Shown here: piece by piece, positions 1 through 6,815 of the stretch
How positions within the stretch are numbered: position 1 is the stretch's first letter
Layout of the letters: every line of letters begins with the position of its first letter
Source: an uncultured Planctomycetaceae bacterium
GTDB lineage: Bacteria; Planctomycetota; Planctomycetia; Pirellulales; UBA1268
DNA length: 8,002 nucleotides
Direction: 5' to 3'
Assembly (NCBI GenBank): GCA_937926325.1
Contig: CALAZQ010000352.1
Span: forward strand, 1 to 8,002
Notes under the pieces: model-generated
What the model was told of the DNA's origin: nothing
Database searches by the model: none
The model's input: the letters and a program-made list of their open reading frames with translations, nothing else
Made by a program: the position numbers and the translations under genes

Positions 1-76
1 GCGTTGGGCGTATCCTCGCCCCGCGACGAGACTTTTGCCGCCCCCGAGCCGGCGAGACACGGAGGCCGGATGCGGC

Positions 77-1483
77 CTAGAGGTGGTTGTAGGAAGCCCG
101 CTCGGCCGGCGGTTGCCGTGGCGCGGCCGGGTGCTCCTGAAAGTGGGCGACGGCCTGGTGAATATCGGCCAGTAGCAGGTCGGCCATCTCGCGGGTGAAG
201 TCCCGCTTGACCAGAATCCGTTGGAAAGCCGTGCCGGCAAGCTCACCGGTGAATGGATAAGCCGGCACCTGCCAGCCCCGCATGCGGAGCCGATCGGCGA
301 GGTCATACAGGGTGAAACCCCGGTCGGCGTCGTCGGTGAGTGTCCAGACGACAGCCGGAATGCCGCGATCGGCATTGCCGTCGTGGATGATCGAAAAGCC
401 GTCGAGTTTGGCAATCTCGGCGGCACAGGCCTGGGCAATGGCATGACAGCTGCCGTGGACGGCGGCATAGCCCGCTCGCCCGAACCGGACAAAGTCGTAG
501 TACTGGGCGATGACCTGGCCAGCCGGCCGGGAGAAATTGATCTGGAAGGTCGGCATGTCGCCGCCCAGGTAGCTGACGTGAAAGACAAGGTCGTCCGGCA
601 GATCCTGCGGCTCCCGCCAGAGCACCCAGCCCACACCCAGCGGGGCCATGCCAAACTTGTGGCCCGAGGCGTTGATCGACTTGACCCGCTCCAGCCGGAA
701 GTCCCACGGGGTTCGGTCAGGCGAGGTGAACGGGGCCAGAAAGCCTCCGCTGGCGGCATCGACGTGGATCGGCACATCGAGGCCGGTCCGGGCCTGCAGA
801 TCGTCGAGGGCCCGGCTGATGGCGGCGACGTCCTCATAGAGCCCGTGGTAGGTGACGCCGAGGGTCGGCACCACGAAGATCGTGTTCTCATCGACCTGCT
901 CCAGCACCGACTCGGGCGTGATGCAGAGCCGGTCGCTCGTCATTTCGATTTCCCGCAGTTCAATGTCCCAGTAGCGGGCGAACTTTTTCCAGCAGATCTG
1001 CACGCTGCCGCAGACCATGTTGGGACGATCGGTCGGCTTGCCGGCGGCCTGTTGGCGGGCTCGCCAACGCCACTTGGCGGCCATCCCGCCGAGCATTGAG
1101 GCCTCACTCGAGCCGACGGTCGAGCAGCCGACCGCCTCCCCCGGGGCATTCCAGAGGTCGGCCAGCAGGTTGACGCAGCGGCGTTCAATTTCGGCGGTCT
1201 GCGGGTATTCGTCCTTGTCGATCAAGTTCTTGTCGATCGCCAGATCCATCAGCTGGTGGACCTGTGGGCTTTCCCAGGTCTGGCAGAAGGTGGCGAGGTT
1301 CTGCTTGCTGTTGCCGTCGAGCAGCAGTTCTTCACTGAGAATCTGGAAGACCATGTCGGGCTGACTGGGCTGCACCGGAAACTGGTCCCGCGGCAGCGGG
1401 CGGGTGAGCAGAGCCACCATGGCGGCATCGCTGTTATCCGCCGGCGATGGTGCAGCGGGTGAGCTGGAGCGGTGGATGGGCAT
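77..1483 (-). CDS. gadB: Glutamate decarboxylase (PLP-dependent, GadA/GadB type)
   Basis: This 468-residue protein should convert L-glutamate to GABA and CO2 in the cytoplasm, consuming a proton; E. coli GadB is 466 residues. The match is clear along its length: QNLATFCQTW (61-70), GSSEASMLGG (125-134), VQICWKKFARYWD (161-173), HVDAASGGFLAPF (240-252), SINASGHKFG (269-278) and INFSRPAGQVIAQYYDF (315-331). Lys276 in SGHK is the PLP Schiff-base lysine, at the same number as in E. coli GadB. The penultimate residue is His467, as the C-terminal His of E. coli GadB (H465) that closes the active site at neutral pH. The N-terminal 22 residues are Ser/Pro/Ala-rich and unlike E. coli. I chose the ATG at 1483 because AAGGAGAG lies 6 bases upstream; an in-frame GTG at 1624 would overlap the transporter gene. 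It is the last visible gene of the operon. A lyase of another substrate is unlikely given these motifs. Confidence 0.96.
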   Translation of the reverse strand: MPIHRSSSPAAPSPADNSDAAMVALLTRPLPRDQFPVQPSQPDMVFQILSEELLLDGNSKQNLATFCQTWESPQVHQLMDLAIDKNLIDKDEYPQTAEIERRCVNLLADLWNAPGEAVGCSTVGSSEASMLGGMAAKWRWRARQQAAGKPTDRPNMVCGSVQICWKKFARYWDIELREIEMTSDRLCITPESVLEQVDENTIFVVPTLGVTYHGLYEDVAAISRALDDLQARTGLDVPIHVDAASGGFLAPFTSPDRTPWDFRLERVKSINASGHKFGMAPLGVGWVLWREPQDLPDDLVFHVSYLGGDMPTFQINFSRPAGQVIAQYYDFVRFGRAGYAAVHGSCHAIAQACAAEIAKLDGFSIIHDGNADRGIPAVVWTLTDDADRGFTLYDLADRLRMRGWQVPAYPFTGELAGTAFQRILVKRDFTREMADLLLADIHQAVAHFQEHPAAPRQPPAERASYNHL

Positions 1484-1487
1484 CGGT

Positions 1488-1495
1488 CTCTCCTT
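1488..1495 (-). promoter_or_regulatory. Strong ribosome binding site of the glutamate decarboxylase gene
   Basis: Read on the minus strand, AAGGAGAG stands with its AGGAG core 6 bases before the ATG at 1483. It fixes the start codon and lies in the 26-base gap after the transporter stop codon. The other two genes of the operon show no comparable site, so the decarboxylase may be translated independently and more strongly than its neighbours. Confidence 0.8.
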
Positions 1496-1509
1496 GGCGG
1501 TCGATGGAG

Positions 1510-4500
1510 TCAGGCGGAGGGTTGGGGCAGGGGGGCGTCGGCGGTGGCAACCGGAGCCGAACCGGTTGGGCGAAGGGGGGCGCCGGGCGGTTCCGACGCC
1601 ATCACCGGGAAGAGACGGTAACACAATCCGAGCAGCACCGGCACCAGCACGAGTGTCACCACGGTCGAGACCAGCAGGCCACCGAGCAGCACCGCGCCGA
1701 GGCCGCGGTAGAGTTCGCTGCCCGCCCCCGGAATGAGCACCAGCGGCAGCAGCCCCAGCAGGGTGGTCATCGTGGTCATGAAAATCGGCCGGATGCGGCC
1801 GGCGACCGCCTCAAGGATCGCCTCGCTCGCCGTGATGCCACCCCCGCGAACCAGCTGCAGCGTGCGGTCAACAATCAGAATCGGGTTGTTGACCACCGTG
1901 CCGATCAGGATGACGAACCCGAGCATGGTCAGCACATCGAGCGGCTGGAAGATGCCGAAGGGCCGGCCCAGCGTGTTGAGCAGCGACAGGCCGACGAGGC
2001 CACCGACGCTGCCGAGCGGCACGGCGGCGATGATCACCGCCGGATAGAACCACGACTCGAAGAGGGCGGCCATCAGTAGATAGGTGATCAGGCCGGCGAG
2101 GGCCAGGTTGAACCAGAGGGCATCCCAGGTCGCCCGGAGCTTGTCGGCAGTGCCACCCAGCGTGATCCGGTAGCCCCCGGTGAGTTCGCCAGAGGCTTCG
2201 AGCGGGGCAACAATTTCTTGCTCGATCCGCTCCTGGGCCTCCTCCAGCGGCATCGTGGGGGGCGGCGAAACCTGCACGGTGATGGCCCGCTCCCGCTCGC
2301 GGTGCAGAATCTGCTCTGGCCCGCTGGAATACTCCAGCACCTCGGCGACGCTGTCGAGCGGGACCAACTGGCCGCCGGGGGTGATCACCGGCAGGTTCCG
2401 CACGTCCTGCGTGCGTTGCACAAAGCGGTCCTCGCCTTTGATGACCAGGTCGATGCGGTCGCTGCCGAGGAAATAGTCGGTGGCATAGCCACCATCGACC
2501 AGGCAATCGACCATGTAGCCGAGCTGGCGGGTGTCGAGCCGCATGTCGGCTGACTGCTCCAGCCGCGGCACCAGCTGCACCTCGGGGTTCGACAGGTCGA
2601 GAGAGGGCTTGGGCAGGTTCTGGCTGCCGGGCGTCGCCTCCCGCAGCTTCCCCATCACCATGCCGCCAAGCTGCACCAGTTTTTCCAGCCGGGGCCCGGT
2701 AATCTCGATGTCGATCGACCGGCCGCTGCCGATGCCCTGTTCGAACAGGCTCGACTGCTTGGCCACTGCGATCGTGCCTGGCAGGTCGCCGGCGACGCGG
2801 CGAACCAACGGCACCAGCTGCGAGGCGACCAGCGGATCGGCCGACCGCAGCCCGATGAAGACGCTGCGGTCCCGGGCGACAAAGAAAAAGTCGCTGAGGA
2901 CCGGGGCATCGAGGGCAGCCGCTTCGGGCGTGCCGGGATCGACGTCCCAGTAGGGAATCAGCCGCTCCTCGACCCGCTCGCCCAGCCGGATCAGTTCATC
3001 GAGGTTGTAGCCCGGCGGCGGCAGGAGGATGCCGAAGACCAGGTTGCGATTGCCCTCGGGCAGGTATTCGACCTTCGGCAGCATCAGCCAGGTGGTGACC
3101 ATCGCCGCCGCCACGATAGCCACAGCTGCCAGCAGTTGCCGGGCGGGCCCCGCCAGCAGGAACCGGTCGAGGCCGAGCAGGGCGGACGAAAAGGCCTGGC
3201 CGAGCCGGGCGGCCAGATCAGGACGTCGGTCGCTGTCCAGATCTCGGTCGGCCCGCCGTTTGAGCAGTACCGAGGCGGCGACCGGCACCACCAGCACCGA
3301 GACGATCAGCGACAGCACCACCGCCGCACTGATCGCCAGGGCGATGTCGCCAAACAGCTGGCCGGCCTCTTCTTTGACGAAGATCACCGGCAGGAATACC
3401 GCCACCGTCGTCAGGGTGCTCGCCAGGACGGCACCCCAGACCTCGCCGGCCCCTTGGATGGCCGCTGTCTTCCGGTCTTCGCCCCGCCGCCAGTGGGTGT
3501 CGATGTTCTCCAGCACGACCACGGCATTATCGACCAGCATGCCGACGGCGAAGGCCATGCCCGCCAGGCTGATGACGTTGAGGGTCCGGCCGAAGACGGA
3601 GAGCAGCAGAAACGTGCCGATGATGCTGACCGGGATCGCCACCGCCACGATCAGGGTGGGCCGCACCGTCCGGAGGAACAGCAGCAGCGTCATGATCGTC
3701 AGCAGGCCGCCGACCACGATGTTGTTCTGGACCAGACCGATCGCCGAGTCGATGTAGGTCGTCTCGTCATAGACCAGGGCGAGGCTGAGCCCCCGGGGGG
3801 CCAGCAGATTCTGATCGATGTCGGCCGCCACCTGGCGGAGCTGCCGCATGGTCTCGAGGACGTTGGCGTTCTGGTCCCGCGTGACCCGGACGGCAATGCT
3901 GCTGGAGCCGACGCGGCGGACGATGCCGGTGGCCTTCTTCATACCAAGCTGGACCCGGGCGACATCGCGGACGTAGACCGGCTTGCCATCCCGGCGGGTG
4001 ATGATCACTCCTTCGACCTGCTCCGGCGAGCGGAACTGACCGATCGTTCGCACGATGTACCGCCGCTTGCCCTCCCAGAAATCACCGCCGGAGGTGTCCT
4101 GGTTCTGGTTGGCGAGTGCCTGCCGGAGATCTTCGATCGTCAGCCGTCGCGCGGCCAGCAGTTGCGGATCGACAATCACCTGCAGTTCGTCGTCGCGGCC
4201 CCCGACCAGATCGGCCCCCGAGACGCCGGAAACCCGCTCCAGCCGGCTCTCGATGTCGTCTTCGGCCATCCGCCGCATCGTGGTCACGTCGATGTCGGGC
4301 GGAGCGAGGTCGGCCAGTTCCGGCACCTCGGCAATCAGCTTTCGCAAGCGGTAGAGCGCGAGGTTGGCAGACCGGGCATTGCGCACCCGGTTGAGGGCAG
4401 CGGCGTGAGCGGGGTGGTCGAGGGCGGCCTTTTCCAGCAACGCCGGGTCGGGAGCCGCCTGGCCCAGAATCAGCCAGGCGATCGGTCGGCTGCTGCTGCT

Positions 4501-4890
4501 GGAGGTCTTCAGGGTCGGCCGATCGGCGTCGATCGGCCAGTCGCGGATCTGCTGCAGCCGGGTGTTGACCTTCACCAGGGCCTGGTCCATGTCGGTGCCG
4601 ATGCCGAACTCCAGGTCGACCGACCCCAGCCCGTTGCCGCTGGTGCTGGAGAGCTTCGTCAGGCCCTCGACCGACCGTAGGTTTTCTTCCAGCGGCTGGA
4701 TGATCTCCTGCTCGATTTCCTGGGGGCTTGCCCCGAGCCAGCGGGTGTCGACCGAGATCGTCGGAATCTGCACTTCCGGCGTCAGCTGCACCGGCATCGT
4801 CAGCAGTGCCAAGCCACCGAAGAGGGCCAGCAGCAGGACGCCGACGGCAGCCTTGACCGGATTGGCGACACAGGCGGCGATCAGGTTCAT
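1510..4890 (-). CDS. RND-family efflux transporter, inner-membrane permease (AcrB/HAE1-like)
   Basis: This 1126-residue protein has the full RND layout. TM1 is near 13-31, a first periplasmic porter domain spans about 35-385, TM2-6 about 388-545, TM7 about 584-604, a second periplasmic domain about 605-920, and TM8-12 about 925-1095, followed by a Pro/Ala-rich tail (1098-1126). It should export a small molecule or metal from periplasm or membrane using the proton gradient, with the upstream adaptor as partner. TM4 carries GMLVDNAVVVLEN (450-462): Asp454 matches AcrB D407, but the second Asp is Asn455. TM10 carries GTVVNNPILIVD (997-1008), with Asn1001 where AcrB has K940. This DN/NN pattern resembles other HAE1-like relatives rather than AcrB itself, so substrate cannot be assigned. 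Roughly 50 extra residues lie in the first porter domain (about 145-207). The ATG overlaps the adaptor stop by 4 bases (ATGA) and has no Shine-Dalgarno site, pointing to coupled translation. Confidence 0.95.
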   Translation of the reverse strand: MNLIAACVANPVKAAVGVLLLALFGGLALLTMPVQLTPEVQIPTISVDTRWLGASPQEIEQEIIQPLEENLRSVEGLTKLSSTSGNGLGSVDLEFGIGTDMDQALVKVNTRLQQIRDWPIDADRPTLKTSSSSSRPIAWLILGQAAPDPALLEKAALDHPAHAAALNRVRNARSANLALYRLRKLIAEVPELADLAPPDIDVTTMRRMAEDDIESRLERVSGVSGADLVGGRDDELQVIVDPQLLAARRLTIEDLRQALANQNQDTSGGDFWEGKRRYIVRTIGQFRSPEQVEGVIITRRDGKPVYVRDVARVQLGMKKATGIVRRVGSSSIAVRVTRDQNANVLETMRQLRQVAADIDQNLLAPRGLSLALVYDETTYIDSAIGLVQNNIVVGGLLTIMTLLLFLRTVRPTLIVAVAIPVSIIGTFLLLSVFGRTLNVISLAGMAFAVGMLVDNAVVVLENIDTHWRRGEDRKTAAIQGAGEVWGAVLASTLTTVAVFLPVIFVKEEAGQLFGDIALAISAAVVLSLIVSVLVVPVAASVLLKRRADRDLDSDRRPDLAARLGQAFSSALLGLDRFLLAGPARQLLAAVAIVAAAMVTTWLMLPKVEYLPEGNRNLVFGILLPPPGYNLDELIRLGERVEERLIPYWDVDPGTPEAAALDAPVLSDFFFVARDRSVFIGLRSADPLVASQLVPLVRRVAGDLPGTIAVAKQSSLFEQGIGSGRSIDIEITGPRLEKLVQLGGMVMGKLREATPGSQNLPKPSLDLSNPEVQLVPRLEQSADMRLDTRQLGYMVDCLVDGGYATDYFLGSDRIDLVIKGEDRFVQRTQDVRNLPVITPGGQLVPLDSVAEVLEYSSGPEQILHRERERAITVQVSPPPTMPLEEAQERIEQEIVAPLEASGELTGGYRITLGGTADKLRATWDALWFNLALAGLITYLLMAALFESWFYPAVIIAAVPLGSVGGLVGLSLLNTLGRPFGIFQPLDVLTMLGFVILIGTVVNNPILIVDRTLQLVRGGGITASEAILEAVAGRIRPIFMTTMTTLLGLLPLVLIPGAGSELYRGLGAVLLGGLLVSTVVTLVLVPVLLGLCYRLFPVMASEPPGAPLRPTGSAPVATADAPLPQPSA

Positions 4891-6215
4891 CGGGCAGCTT
4901 CTGTGGGAATGGGGTAGCGGACGGTCATGCCCGGGCGGAGCCGTTCGTTCCCGCGGATGACGACCAGGCCGCCCACGGCGAGACCGCCCTCGATTGCCAC
5001 GGCTCCTTCAACTGCTGCGCCAAGCCGAACCGGCACCGGCTGAACCGTGCCAGTTCCGTTCGATCCGGCGGCTGGTCCGCCGGCAGCTGGCTGCACGGCG
5101 AATACGACCGGGGTGGGGCCGCCAAGGACCACGGCATCTTTGGGAACAACCAGGGCCTGTCCCACTCGGCCGACGGGCAGCCACGCCCGGGCAAGCATGC
5201 CGCCGCGGAGAACGGGCGTGGCATCTTCGACCCGATTATCGAGCAGGACCTTCACCGGAAAACTGCGGCTGAGCAGATCGGCCTGGGGCACGACATGGTC
5301 GATGATGCCGATCCAGGTGACGGTCGGGGCCGCGTCAAACTCGAGCCGCACCTCCATCCCCTTGCGCAGGGTGCTCACCAGCCGTTCGGGTACCTGTACC
5401 TCGACCTCCACGCGGTCAAGCTCGACCACCCGAGCCACCAGGCCGCCGCGGGAAACCCACTCACCCTTCTCGGTGAATCGCTCCACAACCCAGCCGGCGA
5501 AGGGTGCGCGGATGGTGTGCTTTTTGAGCTGATCTTCAATGCGATCGACAGCAGCCCGCTGGACCGCCACGGCTGCGGCTGCCTGGGCAATCTGTTCAAC
5601 TCTGGGGCCAGCTTCCGCCATCGCCAGAGCGGCTCGACTTCTCCGCAATTCGGCTTCGGCCTGACGGACCTCGGCAAGGGCATCCTGCAGCTCATCGGTG
5701 GTGGTCGTCCCGCGGTTCACCAATCGCTCCACTCGGTTGAAACGGCTGCGGGCGTATTCGACCGCGGCCTCGAGTCGGGCGACATCGGCCCGGGCCTGGT
5801 CAAGTTCCTCCGGCCGCGAGCCGGCCTGGAGTTCAGCCAGCAGCTGCTCCCGCCGGTCATGTTCAGCCAGGCTGCCGGCCAGTTCGATCTCGAGCAGTCC
5901 CCGCAAAAGTTCGGCGACCGGTTCTCCCGCTTCGACGGCCTGTCCTTCCCGGACCGGCAGGGCGACCACCCGGCCATCAACGGCGCTGCCGACATCGCTG
6001 CTTCTGGCCGGAAAAACGGTCCCGACAAACGACTGGCCGGTAGCCAAGTCGACCCGGCGGACCGTCGCGACCTCGACCGGGGCTGCCGCGTTCCCGCGTG
6101 GTGGGGCAGCTGTGGCGGCACGTCCCGCGGCGGCCAGAAAAACGATTATCGCGAACCGTCCGAGGTGCTTGTCCGTATGGAAGATGCCGAAGACAGGGAA
6201 GGGCTGAGTCGCCAT
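4887..6215 (-). CDS. Periplasmic adaptor (membrane fusion) subunit of RND efflux system, HlyD/AcrA-like
   Basis: This 442-residue protein should bridge the RND pump to an outer-membrane channel. The N-terminus has basic residues (K16, R20), a hydrophobic stretch FAIIVFLAAA (21-30) and a likely cleavage region AATAAPP (33-39), fitting a Sec signal peptide. The first half of the lipoyl domain is at about 74-105 (VDGRVVALPVREGQAVEAG). An alpha-helical hairpin rich in Ala, Glu, Arg and Leu covers about 110-230, and the second lipoyl half is at about 234-263 (TIRAPFAGWVVERFTEKGEWV). A beta-barrel domain follows (about 265-345) and a membrane-proximal domain (about 350-430, starting VVPKDAVV). The order is that of AcrA-type adaptors. 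It is first in the operon and overlaps the transporter by 4 bases. I prefer the ATG at 6215 because it gives a normal signal peptide; a TTG at 6314 would add 33 non-hydrophobic residues. No clear Shine-Dalgarno site is seen at either start. Confidence 0.92.
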   Translation of the reverse strand: MATQPFPVFGIFHTDKHLGRFAIIVFLAAAGRAATAAPPRGNAAAPVEVATVRRVDLATGQSFVGTVFPARSSDVGSAVDGRVVALPVREGQAVEAGEPVAELLRGLLEIELAGSLAEHDRREQLLAELQAGSRPEELDQARADVARLEAAVEYARSRFNRVERLVNRGTTTTDELQDALAEVRQAEAELRRSRAALAMAEAGPRVEQIAQAAAAVAVQRAAVDRIEDQLKKHTIRAPFAGWVVERFTEKGEWVSRGGLVARVVELDRVEVEVQVPERLVSTLRKGMEVRLEFDAAPTVTWIGIIDHVVPQADLLSRSFPVKVLLDNRVEDATPVLRGGMLARAWLPVGRVGQALVVPKDAVVLGGPTPVVFAVQPAAGGPAAGSNGTGTVQPVPVRLGAAVEGAVAIEGGLAVGGLVVIRGNERLRPGMTVRYPIPTEAAR

Positions 6216-6344
6216 CAGGGCTTTTCGTGAGGGGGGCTTGGTGATGCATCCAGCGGCCGCATTGGGGGCACAGCTGGTTGCTGGGCGAACGCGGCTCAGT
6301 CTCACTCTACTCAATGTCGGCAGTCGACCCAGCTGACCGTTGAT

Positions 6345-6373
6345 GTGGTAACGGCCACAGGATTGTGCGGCAA
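6345..6373 (-). promoter_or_regulatory. Candidate promoter for the adaptor-RND-gad operon
   Basis: On the minus strand, TTGCCG (6373-6368) is separated by 17 bases from TACCAC (6350-6345), and an A7 tract (6387-6381) lies 7 bases upstream of the -35-like box, in an UP-element position. Transcription would begin near 6338 and give a leader of about 120 bases before the adaptor ATG. The -10 match is weak (3 of 6). A second -10-like TAGAGT occurs at 6309-6304, but no good -35 box stands before it. Confidence 0.3.
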
Positions 6374-6395
6374 ACGCGGATTTTTTTCCCGCCGC

Positions 6396-6424
6396 TTGAC
6401 CGCACGGCTGTCGATGGCTACCTT
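6396..6424 (+). promoter_or_regulatory. Candidate plus-strand sigma70-type promoter with T-tract UP element
   Basis: TTGACC (6396-6401) is followed after exactly 17 bases by TACCTT (6419-6424). Seven T residues (6381-6387) lie about 44-50 bases upstream of the expected start near 6431, where an UP element would be. The -35 box matches the consensus at 5 of 6 positions and the -10 box at 3 of 6. It could drive the 23S gene from a long leader, or only the short terminated RNA ending at 6484. Confidence 0.4.
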
Positions 6425-6430
6425 TCCCGA

Positions 6431-6484
6431 TCTGCCTGATCGCACCGGGTCGGAGTTTGCCGAGAGATCGGCCACTCCGTTTTT
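6431..6484 (+). ncRNA. Possible very short RNA or attenuated leader
   Basis: If the promoter-like sequence at 6396-6424 is active, its transcript would start near 6431 and meet an intrinsic terminator about 50 bases later. The product would be a roughly 54-base RNA made mostly of one stem-loop. No protein frame fits inside it. It could be a small RNA, an rRNA leader controlled by antitermination, or a block to read-through into the 23S unit. I do not recognise a known RNA family. Confidence 0.22.
6451..6484 (+). terminator. Intrinsic (Rho-independent) terminator, plus strand
   Basis: CGGAGT (6451-6456) pairs perfectly with ACTCCG (6474-6479). Inside, GCCGA (6459-6463) pairs with TCGGC (6468-6472) around a GAGA loop. 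The helix is followed at once by five T residues (6480-6484). This is a textbook plus-strand terminator. On the minus strand the structure is not followed by T residues, so it is directional. No plus-strand gene precedes it: the adaptor gene upstream points the other way. Confidence 0.65.
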
Positions 6485-6529
6485 CGGTCGAAATGGGCGG
6501 CGGATGGATGAATCGTTGATCGCAGGTTC

Positions 6530-6557
6530 TTGCAAAACCGGCTGGTAACGGTAGAGT
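6530..6557 (+). promoter_or_regulatory. Candidate promoter upstream of the 23S rRNA gene (first)
   Basis: TTGCAA (6530-6535) and TAGAGT (6552-6557) are spaced by 16 bases, each matching the sigma70 consensus at 4 of 6 positions. The expected start near 6564 lies downstream of the terminator at 6451-6484 and about 300 bases before the 23S gene, which suits a precursor leader. Two hairpins follow at once (6566-6605). Confidence 0.35.
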
Positions 6558-6565
6558 CCATCATG

Positions 6566-6605
6566 GTGTGAATGGCCTGGCCATTCCACGCGGAGCGATG
6601 CTCCG
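6566..6605 (+). other. Tandem hairpins in the 23S rRNA leader
   Basis: Two stem-loops follow one another almost without a gap. In the first, GAATGGC (6570-6576) pairs with GCCATTC (6580-6586) around CTG and extends through a bulged T (6569) to GTG/CAC (6566-6568 with 6587-6589). In the second, CGGAGC (6591-6596) pairs with GCTCCG (6600-6605) around GAT. No T run follows either, so they are not ordinary terminators; they would form the extreme 5' end of a transcript from the promoter candidate at 6530-6557. Confidence 0.5.
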
Positions 6606-6617
6606 TTCACTCGTTCC

Positions 6618-6645
6618 TTGACAATTTGGTTGTGGTAATTGGCAT
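6618..6645 (+). promoter_or_regulatory. Candidate promoter upstream of the 23S rRNA gene (second)
   Basis: TTGACA (6618-6623) is a perfect -35 consensus, followed after 16 bases by TGGCAT (6640-6645), a weak -10 box (3 of 6). The start would fall near 6652, about 210 bases before the 23S gene. Tandem promoters are common before rRNA genes, but the poor -10 box keeps this uncertain. Confidence 0.3.
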
Positions 6646-6715
6646 CTTGAAGAATGTTGATGGATGGCGGTGTCCTTGTGACTCCGCAATTCCTCAGCGT
6701 TCTCCCAAGGCAAGA

Positions 6716-6751
6716 CGATTGTGAGCAGCCCTTAGGGCTGCAGTGCAATCG
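6716..6751 (+). other. Extended hairpin in the 23S rRNA leader
   Basis: GCAGCCC (6725-6731) pairs with GGGCTGC (6735-6741) around TTA. The arm continues past a small purine-rich internal loop to CGATTG (6716-6721) paired with CAATCG (6746-6751). Thirteen Watson-Crick pairs in 36 bases are unlikely by chance. No T run follows. It lies between the promoter candidates and the 23S 5' end, so it is probably part of the precursor leader. Confidence 0.5.
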
Positions 6752-6769
6752 AGAGCGAGAACGTTACTT

Positions 6770-6815
6770 CTCCGAGTGGTGCGGCGGCCATCTGGTCGCC
6801 TGCGAGGACTCGGAG
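6770..6815 (+). other. Long stable hairpin in the 23S rRNA leader
   Basis: CTCCGAGT (6770-6777) pairs perfectly with ACTCGGAG (6808-6815). Beyond an internal loop, GC (6781-6782) pairs with GC (6802-6803), and past a bulged T GGCGGCC (6783-6789) pairs with GGTCGCC (6794-6800), with one G-U pair and an ATCT loop. It ends 47 bases before the 23S 5' end. The absence of a following T run argues against a terminator. It may guide processing or antitermination of the 23S precursor. Confidence 0.55.

Noticed and set aside
63..78. Hairpin AGGCCG/CGGCCT overlapping the decarboxylase stop codon as a possible terminator
   Set aside because: The stem is only 6 pairs, overlaps the stop codon, and has no T run after it on the minus strand, so it is not a convincing terminator.
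77..1624. Longer decarboxylase start (GTG at 1624)
   Set aside because: It would overlap the RND gene by about 115 bases and add a Pro/Arg-rich stretch; the ATG at 1483 has a strong ribosome binding site and gives the family's usual length.
3136..4680. Long plus-strand open frame (514 codons) opposite the RND gene, with similar frames at 221-1099 and 5295-6230
   Set aside because: They lie antisense to well-supported genes, have Asp/His/Arg/Gln-rich compositions typical of shadow frames in GC-rich DNA, and show no domains.
4887..6314. Longer adaptor start (TTG at 6314)
   Set aside because: It would put 33 extra residues before the signal peptide; the ATG at 6215 gives a normal secreted adaptor.
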